The notes below the pieces were generated by a model that worked only from the letters and a program-made list of their open reading frames with translations, had not been told where the DNA came from and made no database searches. From positions 3,596,001 through 3,660,000 of the forward strand of contig JADJQR010000001.1 of NCBI GenBank assembly GCA_016712675.1: a stretch of DNA of 64,000 nucleotides. The letters run 5' to 3'. The position numbers and the translations under genes were made by a program. Source of the DNA: a bacterium (GTDB lineage Bacteria > Krumholzibacteriota > Krumholzibacteriia > LZORAL124-64-63). Of the stretch, positions 8,194-17,538 are shown in pieces (position 1 is the first letter of the stretch; each line of letters opens with the position of its first letter).

Positions 8194-8532
8194 ATGAAGG
8201 TCAAGCGAATCCCCCAAGGTGACGTGACGGTGCTCGAGGTGTCGGGCAAGATCATGGGCGGCCCCGACTTCGACATGTTCAAGGGCGAGGTCAAGGAGCT
8301 GCTGGACTCCGGTTGCAAGAAGGTCGTGCTGGACCTGGGCGAGGTGCCCTGGATCAACTCGACGGGCCTGGGCATCCTGATCACGGCGCACCACTCCATC
8401 AAGGCCGCCGCCGGCGTCATGAAGGTGTGCAACGTGAAGGAGCGCGTGCTCAGCATCTTCTACGTCTCGCAGCTCGAGCGCGTCTTCGAGGTGCACCCGG
8501 ACCGCGAGACGGCGGTCGCCAGCTTCCAGTAG
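8194..8532 (+). CDS. STAS-domain anti-sigma factor antagonist-like protein
   Basis: A 112-residue single STAS domain of the SpoIIAA/RsbV family, with ribosome site AAGGAG. Typical features are VTVLEVSGKIMGG at the first strand, KKVVLDLGEVPWINSTGLGIL at the phosphorylation loop (Ser/Thr in INSTG) and a C-terminal helix region VFEVHPDRETAVASF. These proteins bind anti-sigma kinases when unphosphorylated. No cognate RsbW-like kinase or sigma factor is in the window, so the partner is elsewhere. A perfect terminator hairpin follows. Confidence 0.85.
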   Translation: MKVKRIPQGDVTVLEVSGKIMGGPDFDMFKGEVKELLDSGCKKVVLDLGEVPWINSTGLGILITAHHSIKAAAGVMKVCNVKERVLSIFYVSQLERVFEVHPDRETAVASFQ

Positions 8533-8545
8533 ACCGCCCGCTGTC

Positions 8546-8583
8546 GCGGCCCCGATGCGCCACTGGCGATCGGGGCCGCTTGT
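8546..8583 (+). terminator. intrinsic terminator after the STAS gene
   Basis: Perfect 11-bp stem GCGGCCCCGAT / ATCGGGGCCGC with a 12-nt loop, followed by TTGT. It begins 13 bp after the STAS stop codon. Confidence 0.65.
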
Positions 8584-8600
8584 GCCTATCCGTGGGGACC

Positions 8601-9290
8601 ATGAACAACACACGTTGCCTTTCCGGCTCGCCGCTCAGGCGGGCACCCCTGTTCGCGCTGGTCATCCTGGCCCTGCCGACCCTGTCGGCTTGTGGCGGGG
8701 GCGGCCAGGACAACAAGGCGGCCCCGCCGCAGGCTTCCCAGCAGGCGCAGCCGGCGCCGGCCGCCACGCCGGCCACCGCAGCACCCGCCATGCAGCCCGG
8801 CACCGGCCAGGCCGTGCTCGCGGGCGTGTCCTACGCGCCGCCCGCCGCGTGGCAGGACCTGGGCCCCAGCAACATGCGCGTCGCCCAGTACCGCCTGCCC
8901 CCGGTCGAAGGCGACAGCGCGCCCGCGGAGGTGAACGTCTTCTACTTCGGCCCCGCCTCCGGCGGCGGCGTGGACGCGAACCTGCAGCGGTGGATCGGCC
9001 AGATGGTGCTGCCCTCGGGCGGCGACCCCGCCTCGGCCGCGCAGCGCTCGACCTTCGCCGCCGACGGCATGCCCGGCCACATCGTCACCCTGGACGGCAC
9101 CTACAAGTCCGGCGGCGGCCCGATGATGGGCGGCGAAACGAAGATGCTGGAGGGCTACCGCCTGGTCGGCGTCGTGCTCGAGGGCCCCGAAGGCAGCCTG
9201 TTCTTCAAGCTGACCGGGCCGGTCGCGACGGCCAAGGCGATGGAAGCGCAGTTGGTGCCGATGATGCAGGGGGCGAAGAAGGCGGGCTGA
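8601..9290 (+). CDS. putative lipoprotein of unknown function
   Basis: A 229-residue protein with a lipoprotein signal: positively charged N-terminus, hydrophobic core LFALVILALP and lipobox LSAC. A glycine, proline, alanine and glutamine-rich linker of about 45 residues follows the cysteine. The globular part (about residues 75-225) has no motif I recognise. It includes AAWQDLGPSNMRVAQYRLP and SLFFKLTGPVATAKAM, a layout often seen in small envelope proteins with a single mixed alpha/beta domain. The upstream ribosome site is weak (GTGGGGACC). It is flanked by terminator hairpins, so it is probably monocistronic. Confidence 0.7.
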   Translation: MNNTRCLSGSPLRRAPLFALVILALPTLSACGGGGQDNKAAPPQASQQAQPAPAATPATAAPAMQPGTGQAVLAGVSYAPPAAWQDLGPSNMRVAQYRLPPVEGDSAPAEVNVFYFGPASGGGVDANLQRWIGQMVLPSGGDPASAAQRSTFAADGMPGHIVTLDGTYKSGGGPMMGGETKMLEGYRLVGVVLEGPEGSLFFKLTGPVATAKAMEAQLVPMMQGAKKAG

Positions 9291-9315
9291 TCTTCGGACC
9301 GGTGGGGATGGGACG

Positions 9316-9353
9316 GGCCGCGCCTGCAGCTGATAGCGGGCGCGGCCATCTTC
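9316..9353 (+). terminator. terminator after the lipoprotein gene
   Basis: Perfect 9-bp stem GGCCGCGCC / GGCGCGGCC with a 14-nt loop, followed by ATCTTCAT, 25 bp after the stop codon. Confidence 0.55.
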
Positions 9354-9520
9354 ATGGTACCGGCGGCCGGTTGACAGGGTTCCGGGGATTCAATCGGCGT
9401 GCCGCGACGCCATCCCATCGTCGAACTAAGTACATTTATCTTATAGCGCTTACATGATTATCGCCTTATCTTCGCCTTCGCCCCCCGAGACCCCGTACCC
9501 GCTCCACGAAAGGTCCAGCC

Positions 9521-10663
9521 ATGGCCGCCCTCACCCTGCCCGCCTTCACCCCGGACCGCCCCGCCGCCGAGGTCGACGCCGCCTTGCGCCAGGCCCTGGC
9601 CGTGTGCGGCCGCGCCCGCGAGTGCGCCGTGCTCTGGTTCGCCGAGGTGCAGCGGCGCGCGCTGTACCGCGCGCTCGGCCACGCCTCGCTGCAGATCTAC
9701 GCCGCGCAGGCGCTCGGCTTCACGGACAACCGCTACTGGCAGTTCAAGCGGCTGGCAGATGATCTCGACCGGTTGCCGGCGCTGAAGTCGGCTGTGGCCG
9801 CCGGCGAGGTCGGCTGGACCAAGGCCCAGCAGGTGGCGCGCGTGGCGACGCCCGCGACGCAGGCGGCGTGGGTGGATCGTGCGAAGACGGTCGGGAGGCG
9901 CGAGCTGGAGCGAGAAGTGAGAGCTGCCAGGGCGACGCCGCCGGCGACGCGTCAGGCCACGGCGGGGGGCGCGCCGCAGCAGCTTGCACTTGCGCCGGCG
10001 CAAGCGGCTGCGCCTGCTGCCGCCGGTCCCGTGCCCGGCTCGCTCACGCTGCGCGGCGACACGCTCCAGCTGGCCCGCTTCGAGGCGCTGCTCGAGAAGG
10101 CGCGCAAGCTGCGGGCGGTGCCGGCGGGCGTGGATCGGCTCGAGGTCGTGCTGGCCGGGCTCGAGGCGCTGGTCGAGGCGGCGACGCACGATGCGCTCGT
10201 GGCCGACACGGACGGGCACGTCCGCGGTGAGAGCGTGGCACCCGCGAAGTCCCCCCGCGCGGCAGGCCCGCGCTACCAGGTCATCGTCCACCAATGCCCC
10301 GACTGCGCCGCGGCCACCGTGACCACCGTGGCCACCGGCGCCGGCGAGCGCCGGCTTGCGCCGGCGCAAGCGGCGGCGGTCGCCTGCGACGCCAGGGTCC
10401 GCGCGGCCGACGGGCCGAACCGCGCCACCATTGCGCCCGCGGTGCGTGCGCGCGTGCTGGCGCGCGATCGTCATCGCTGCGCGACGCCGGGCTGCGGCTC
10501 GGCGCGGTTCCTCGAGGTGCACCACGTGGTGCCGCGCAGTCGCGGCGGCACGAACGACGCTGCGAACCTGGTCACGCTGTGCAGCCGGTGCCATGGATTC
10601 GTGCACGAGAGGGAGGCGGCGGGACTTGCGCCGGCGCAAGTCGGCGTGCCGGGCGCCGGCTGA
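9521..10663 (+). CDS. HNH endonuclease with internal palindromic repeats
   Basis: A 380-residue protein. The N-terminal two thirds is helical, without a recognised catalytic motif. The C-terminal HNH nuclease domain (about residues 305-370) reads LARDRHRCATPGCGSARFLE, then VHHVVPRSRGGTNDAANLVT, LCSRCH and FVHE, with four zinc-type cysteines and the HH...N...H triad. It resembles the dispersed HNH/DUF222-like repeat-family nucleases found in many copies in some genomes. Three exact copies of CTTGCGCCGGCGCAAG lie inside the gene, all in the same frame and encoding LAPAQ, and a degenerate fourth lies just downstream. The 5' flank (9420-9475) is unusually AT-rich for this window. Confidence 0.78.
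   Translation: MAALTLPAFTPDRPAAEVDAALRQALAVCGRARECAVLWFAEVQRRALYRALGHASLQIYAAQALGFTDNRYWQFKRLADDLDRLPALKSAVAAGEVGWTKAQQVARVATPATQAAWVDRAKTVGRRELEREVRAARATPPATRQATAGGAPQQLALAPAQAAAPAAAGPVPGSLTLRGDTLQLARFEALLEKARKLRAVPAGVDRLEVVLAGLEALVEAATHDALVADTDGHVRGESVAPAKSPRAAGPRYQVIVHQCPDCAAATVTTVATGAGERRLAPAQAAAVACDARVRAADGPNRATIAPAVRARVLARDRHRCATPGCGSARFLEVHHVVPRSRGGTNDAANLVTLCSRCHGFVHEREAAGLAPAQVGVPGAG
9989..10004. repeat. 16-bp palindrome, copy 1
   Basis: CTTGCGCCGGCGCAAG, perfect self-complement, within the HNH coding region and read as LAPAQ. Confidence 0.85.
10355..10370. repeat. 16-bp palindrome, copy 2
   Basis: Identical core to copy 1, extended to an 18-bp palindrome by flanking G and C. Also read as LAPAQ in the HNH gene. 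Confidence 0.85.
10625..10640. repeat. 16-bp palindrome, copy 3
   Basis: Identical core, extended to 20 bp (GACTTGCGCCGGCGCAAGTC). It lies in the last dozen codons of the HNH gene, again encoding LAPAQ. Confidence 0.85.
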
Positions 10664-10730
10664 TCGAGCAAACAAGTCGGCGCGACGGGCGCCGCGTGAT
10701 CGTACGGCTGGGCAACTCCTGCGAGCGCCG

Positions 10731-10749
10731 CTTGCGCCGGCGCCACAAG
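10731..10749. repeat. degenerate palindrome, copy 4
   Basis: CTTGCGCCGGCGCCACAAG: the same element with CAC inserted in the right arm. It lies in the intergenic gap after the HNH stop codon. Confidence 0.7.
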
Positions 10750-10753
10750 CAAC

Positions 10754-10781
10754 GGCCGCGCCCCCCGAAGGAAGCGCGGCC
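10754..10781. terminator. hairpin between convergent HNH and nrfA genes
   Basis: GGCCGCGC / GCGCGGCC stem of 8 bp with a 12-nt loop, placed where both converging transcripts should end. No long T-run. Confidence 0.5.
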
Positions 10782-10826
10782 GCCGATCAGGACCGCCCGC
10801 GTGGAAGCGGTCCGCCGTCTAGAACG

Positions 10827-12332
10827 CTACTTCGCCGCCGCCACCTGCTTCGCCGCGCCGGCCGCGGGCAGGCCCAGCATCGCCAGGCTGAGCCGGCCCT
10901 GCTGCGCGTAGTCGATGGCCTCGCCCAGGATGCGGGCGGCCTCCTGGGGGGCGTGGAAGCCCATCGAGTTTTCGGCGTTGACGAAGTCGACGCGCCACTG
11001 GGCCTTCTTCTGGAAGTCGCGGGCGGCGGCCAGTTGTTCGTCGGCGGCGCCGGCGGCCATGGCGGCCTCCGTCTCGTTGATCAGGGCCACGACGGCGTCC
11101 AGGGCGCGGCTCATCAGGGCCGCGGTGCGGTCCTGGATGATGTGCACGCGCTGGACCAGTTCCTCGGCCGAGTCGCGGTGGCAGACCTGGCAGGCCTTGG
11201 CGTCGTTCAGCAGCGGGCTGCGGACGTGGTGGTCGCTGACCTTCATGGCGCCCTCGCGGATGTAGGGCATGTGGCAGTCGGCGCAGGAGACGCCCGCGCG
11301 CGCGTGCACACCCTGGCTCCACGTCTCGAACTCGGGGTGCTGGGCTTTGTAGGCCGGGGCGCCGCTCTGCTTGTGCTTGAAGTCCAGGAACGGCGAGCCG
11401 TCGGGGAACGTGTGCCCGTCGTAGACGGCCTCGATCTGCTCGACCTTCAGGCCGTTGTGCCAGGGGAAGAACAGCGTCTCCTTGGACGCGCAATAGTATT
11501 CCACGTGGCACTGGGCGCAGACCAGCGAGCGCAGCTCCTGCCGGCTGGCCAGCCGGTTGGGATCGTAGGGCTGTTCGCGGTTGCCGGTGCGCCACTTCTC
11601 CACCGACTCCAGGTGCGGCACCGGCTCGGTGCTGTTGGCCAGGGCGATCAGCCCGTTCAGCAGGCCGGGGCGCGTGATGCGCAGCTGGTTGGACTGCGGG
11701 TCGTGGCAGTCCAGGCAGGTCACCGGGTGCTCGACCGTCTTGGTGGCTTCCTCATACGGCATGGCGCTGATGATCGGGAAGCCCTTCATGAGCTGAGCCT
11801 GGCCGTTGTCGCTCAGCAGTGGCTCGTCCAGGGTGCCGGGCGCGCCGGCAGCGATGCCCGCCTCGCGGTAGGCCACGGTGATCGAGGCGTGGCAGTGCAG
11901 GCAGGCGCCGACCTGGGGCTTCTTGAGTACGCGGTCGGTCTCGCGCTGGTCGTGCAGCATGTAGGCGTGGCCGCGGTCTTCGCGGAAGTCGATGGCGAAC
12001 GCGTAGCCGTTCCACATGGCCTTCAGGCGCGGATCGCGCTCGATGTTGCTGACGGTCTTGTGCACGTCCTCGGCGCCGATGGCGCCGGGGTCGGCCTCGC
12101 TGCCGCCGTAGCGGGTGCGCTCCATGTCGACGGTGCGCCGGTAGCTGTCGTACTGGCGGGGGAAGTTCTTGCCCCACTCGGCGGGGTCGGTCGTCTGCTC
12201 GGTGAGGTCGGTCAGCTTGAAGACCGTGGTGTGGGCCTCCGCCTTGCGGTCGGACATGTTGTCGCGCAGCGCGAACAGGCCGAACGTCACCAGCGCCGTC
12301 ACGATTGCGACCAGGATGTAACGCAGCTTCAT
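10827..12332 (-). CDS. nrfA: cytochrome c nitrite reductase (ammonia-forming), catalytic subunit
   Basis: A 501-residue periplasmic pentaheme enzyme that reduces nitrite to ammonium with six electrons. An N-terminal hydrophobic segment (residues 4-22) acts as an uncleaved anchor or signal. Five heme motifs are present in order: CLHCH (144-148), CLDCH, CAQCH in the diagnostic CAQCHVEYYC, CADCH in SCADCHMPY and CQVCH. The active-site heme of classical NrfA is CxxCK, with Lys as ligand; here the first motif is CxxCH, as reported for a minority of NrfA enzymes. The start is set by AAGGAG upstream of ATG. It follows nrfH by 17 bp, so the pair forms the NrfHA complex. Confidence 0.92.
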   Translation of the reverse strand: MKLRYILVAIVTALVTFGLFALRDNMSDRKAEAHTTVFKLTDLTEQTTDPAEWGKNFPRQYDSYRRTVDMERTRYGGSEADPGAIGAEDVHKTVSNIERDPRLKAMWNGYAFAIDFREDRGHAYMLHDQRETDRVLKKPQVGACLHCHASITVAYREAGIAAGAPGTLDEPLLSDNGQAQLMKGFPIISAMPYEEATKTVEHPVTCLDCHDPQSNQLRITRPGLLNGLIALANSTEPVPHLESVEKWRTGNREQPYDPNRLASRQELRSLVCAQCHVEYYCASKETLFFPWHNGLKVEQIEAVYDGHTFPDGSPFLDFKHKQSGAPAYKAQHPEFETWSQGVHARAGVSCADCHMPYIREGAMKVSDHHVRSPLLNDAKACQVCHRDSAEELVQRVHIIQDRTAALMSRALDAVVALINETEAAMAAGAADEQLAAARDFQKKAQWRVDFVNAENSMGFHAPQEAARILGEAIDYAQQGRLSLAMLGLPAAGAAKQVAAAK

Positions 12333-12349
12333 CGGGGTCTCTCCTTCGA

Positions 12350-12793
12350 CTAGCGCTCGGGGCCGTGCCCGGACGCGACGTGACAACGGATGCAGTCGAA
12401 ACGGGTCTCGTCGCTCGCGTGGGCGGCGACGACGTCCTCGACCAGGTCGTGGTGGCACTCCAGGCAGTTGCGATTGAGCACCTGCCGGTTGTGTTCACGG
12501 ATGCGGATGGGCTCGGGGAAGTCCTGGAGCGTGAAGCCCTTCGAGTGCCAGAAGCCGTTGTCGGCCTTGCTCATCAGCTTGGGCAGCAGGCCGTGCGGAG
12601 CATGGCAGTCGTTGCAGGTCGCCACCGCGTGGTGGCTCGACTTGAGCCAGCCGTCGTACTGGTCGTTCATGATGTGGCAGTTCTTGCATGACTGCGGGTC
12701 GTTCGAGAAATAGGAGAGTCCCTTGCCGTAGATGAACGTCGAGCCACCCAGCCCCACCACCGCACCCAACAGGATCGCCAGCAGCAGTCCCAT
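12350..12793 (-). CDS. nrfH: NrfH tetraheme quinol dehydrogenase subunit
   Basis: A 147-residue NapC/NirT-family cytochrome. A single N-terminal membrane helix (about residues 2-18) is followed by four CxxCH motifs: CKNCH, CNDCH, CLECH and CIRCH. It takes electrons from menaquinol and passes them to NrfA. Length matches the family. The ribosome site GGGAGG is placed well before ATG 12793. It leads the nrfHA operon, with a candidate promoter about 45 bp upstream of the start codon. Confidence 0.93.
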   Translation of the reverse strand: MGLLLAILLGAVVGLGGSTFIYGKGLSYFSNDPQSCKNCHIMNDQYDGWLKSSHHAVATCNDCHAPHGLLPKLMSKADNGFWHSKGFTLQDFPEPIRIREHNRQVLNRNCLECHHDLVEDVVAAHASDETRFDCIRCHVASGHGPER

Positions 12794-12837
12794 GATCCTC
12801 CCTTCCCGGCTCAGGCCGTCGCGTCGGGGTCGAGGAC

Positions 12838-12866
12838 ATAATCGGATATTTGGGTCCAGATATCAA
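12838..12866 (-). promoter_or_regulatory. candidate sigma70 promoter for nrfHA
   Basis: On the minus strand: TTGATA, 17-nt spacer, GATTAT (5/6 and 4/6 matches). It sits in a markedly AT-rich patch in the 120-bp gap upstream of nrfH. No convincing FNR box (TTGAT-N4-ATCAA) was found. Confidence 0.5.
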
Positions 12867-12913
12867 GTTATTTATTTCACATCATGGGCCAGGTGGGCGG
12901 GCGGGGGCGACGG

Positions 12914-14116
12914 TCAGGCCGGGATCGGGTCGGGGAGCCCCGCCAGCGAGCGGCTGCTCAACACCATCGGCAGGCGGGGGGCATCCCGCCACGGCTCACT
13001 CGCGGGCAGGGAGGTGTCGACCAGGGCCACCGGCGCGCCGGCGCTGGCGGCCAGGTCCGCCACGCGGGCGCGGGCCTCGGGGGCAGCGCCGTGCAGGTCC
13101 GCCACGACCCAGGCGCTGCCCGGGGCCAGGTCGGCCAGCGGCACGACGGCGTGGCCGAGGTGGCGCAGCACGCCTTCGTACCAGGCGCGGCGCAGGTCAT
13201 CGGTGGCGTAGACGGAGAACACGGCCTGCGGGGTGTCGGTGTCGCGCGCGGCGACGGCCGACGCGGGCTGTCCGCGCACGGCAGCCAGCAGGCGCGCGGC
13301 TTCCTCGCGGCTGCGCGCCAGGTCGGCAAACAGTTCGTCCAACCGTTCGGGAGTGACGCCGCAGAGTTTCAGCAGTTGGAAGAGGTCCGAGCGCGTGCCG
13401 GCCGGGTACAGGGCGGCCCCATCGATGGTCGTCAGCAGGTCCGCCAGCGCCACGACGTTCACCAGCGGGTTGGTGGTCGCGTACTTGCGGTGCGGTGCGT
13501 GGTGCAGGCGCACGGCCTCGCACAGCGCGACGGGCAGGTTCCACTTCTCCAGCAGCCGCTGGCCGACCTGCGGGTGGTTCAGGCCCAGGAACTGGCGCTC
13601 GGCCGCCAGCGGGTCCGCGGGATCGGCCGCCAGCAGCGCCGCCATCTCGGCCGGGGCGGCCCGCGCGATGACCAGCAGCCCGATGTCGTGCATCAGGCCG
13701 GCGACGAAGGCGGAGTCCGGATCCGCCTGGCCGTCGAAGCGGGCCACGGCCCGCGCAGCCGCCGCGCAGTCGATGGAGTGGTCCCAGGCCATCTCGCCGA
13801 AGCCGGGCACGCCGCAGTCGCCCAGCGCGTCGTCCAGCGAGACCCCCAGCACCAGGTCGGACAGGCGCACATCCCCCATCAGCATGACCGCCTCGGTCAG
13901 CGAGGAGATGCGGCGCGACTTCCCGTAGACCGCCGAGTTGGCGACCTTCAGCACGCGCGCGGTCAGGGCCTGGTCGTTGCGGATGGCACGGTCAAGGTCG
14001 CCGGCCGAGGTGCGGTCATTGCCGATGAGCGATAGCAGGTACTGCGCCACCTGGTTCAGCGGCGGCAGCTCGTCGATCGTGCGCAGCACGTGCGCGCGGC
14101 GCTCGCCCAGCGTCAT
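12914..14116 (-). CDS. HDOD-domain signal protein
   Basis: About 400 residues. The HDOD domain (about residues 1-210) shows LPPLNQVAQYLLSLI, IRNDQALTARVLKVANSAVY, ISSLTEAVMLMG and FVAGLMHDIGLLVIA. HDOD proteins are noncatalytic relatives of HD phosphohydrolases used in signalling. The C-terminal part (about 280-400) is less conserved and looks like a degenerate receiver-type alpha/beta fold (VFSVYATDDLRRAWYEGVLR). The start at 14116 is chosen for the GGAGG just ahead of it; ATG 14149 is an alternative. It lies downstream of the peptide transporter, probably in the same operon. No partner domain is fused. Confidence 0.8.
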   Translation of the reverse strand: MTLGERRAHVLRTIDELPPLNQVAQYLLSLIGNDRTSAGDLDRAIRNDQALTARVLKVANSAVYGKSRRISSLTEAVMLMGDVRLSDLVLGVSLDDALGDCGVPGFGEMAWDHSIDCAAAARAVARFDGQADPDSAFVAGLMHDIGLLVIARAAPAEMAALLAADPADPLAAERQFLGLNHPQVGQRLLEKWNLPVALCEAVRLHHAPHRKYATTNPLVNVVALADLLTTIDGAALYPAGTRSDLFQLLKLCGVTPERLDELFADLARSREEAARLLAAVRGQPASAVAARDTDTPQAVFSVYATDDLRRAWYEGVLRHLGHAVVPLADLAPGSAWVVADLHGAAPEARARVADLAASAGAPVALVDTSLPASEPWRDAPRLPMVLSSRSLAGLPDPIPA

Positions 14117-14174
14117 CGGCCCTCCCCCCTTCGGGGGCTCATCGGCCAAAAACCGTGGCGGTTGAGCGCGGCGG

Positions 14175-15548
<1,374 letters not shown>

Positions 15549-15549
15549 C

Positions 15550-16950
<1,401 letters not shown>

Positions 16951-17116
16951 GGCCGCTCCTGGGGTGGAATGAGGACACGAACGGCGAAGATAGCGCAACC
17001 CGGCAGGGCCCACAAGCGGGGGTCAAGCCCGTCGCGCGCCTGCCGATACCCTGCCCGACAACGGCAGTTCGGCGTCCGCCGCCACGCGCGGCCGGCAACC
17101 CGGGAGCACGGTCCAG

Positions 17117-17503
17117 ATGGATGACCTGCGATTCAGCGAGGCTTTCGCCCAGTATCTCGTGGACAACAACGTCATCGGGGCCGAGGACGCCCTGCAGGCC
17201 CTGGACGAGCAGCGCCGCCGCACGCCGCCCATCGGCCGGCTCGCCCTCAAGGGCGGCCTGCTGAACATGAAGCAGGTGTTCGCGATCCTGGCCGAGCAGC
17301 CGGAAACCGGCCTGCGCTTCGGCGAACAGGCGATCTTCATGGGGTACCTGGAGCGTCCGGCCATGGAAGCGCTGCTGGACGAGCAACGTCGCCAGCGCCC
17401 GGGCCTGGGCGAGATCCTGGCGGAGATGGGCGTCGTCAAGAAGGGCGCCCTGCAGAAGAGCCGCCGTGAGTTCGTGCGTGGCATGGAAGCGGCACTGGTC
17501 TGA
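17117..17503 (+). CDS. small hypothetical protein with two repeated helical motifs
   Basis: A 128-residue acidic/basic helical protein with no signal peptide. Two related halves are visible: ALQALDEQRRRTPPIGRLAL near residue 26 and MEALLDEQRRQRPGLGEILA near residue 85. Each has LDEQRR(x)nP.G..L, the type of internal duplication seen in GspE N-terminal-like modules that bind partners of secretion ATPases. That relation is a guess. It diverges from asnS and faces the glycosyltransferase gene, with a shared terminator hairpin. Confidence 0.6.
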   Translation: MDDLRFSEAFAQYLVDNNVIGAEDALQALDEQRRRTPPIGRLALKGGLLNMKQVFAILAEQPETGLRFGEQAIFMGYLERPAMEALLDEQRRQRPGLGEILAEMGVVKKGALQKSRREFVRGMEAALV

Positions 17504-17512
17504 TCTGACCAT

Positions 17513-17538
17513 GGGCTGGCCTGACGACAGGCTAGCCC
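17513..17538. terminator. bidirectional terminator hairpin
   Basis: GGGCTGGCCTG and CAGGCTAGCCC form an 11-bp stem with one G-U pair and a 4-nt loop, between converging genes. It overlaps the glycosyltransferase stop codon. Confidence 0.55.

Noticed and set aside
9420-9475. AT-rich patch upstream of the HNH gene as a promoter
   Set aside because: TTGACA at 9364-9385 has no acceptable -10 at 16-18 nt, and the TATAGC further on has no -35. Left unassigned.
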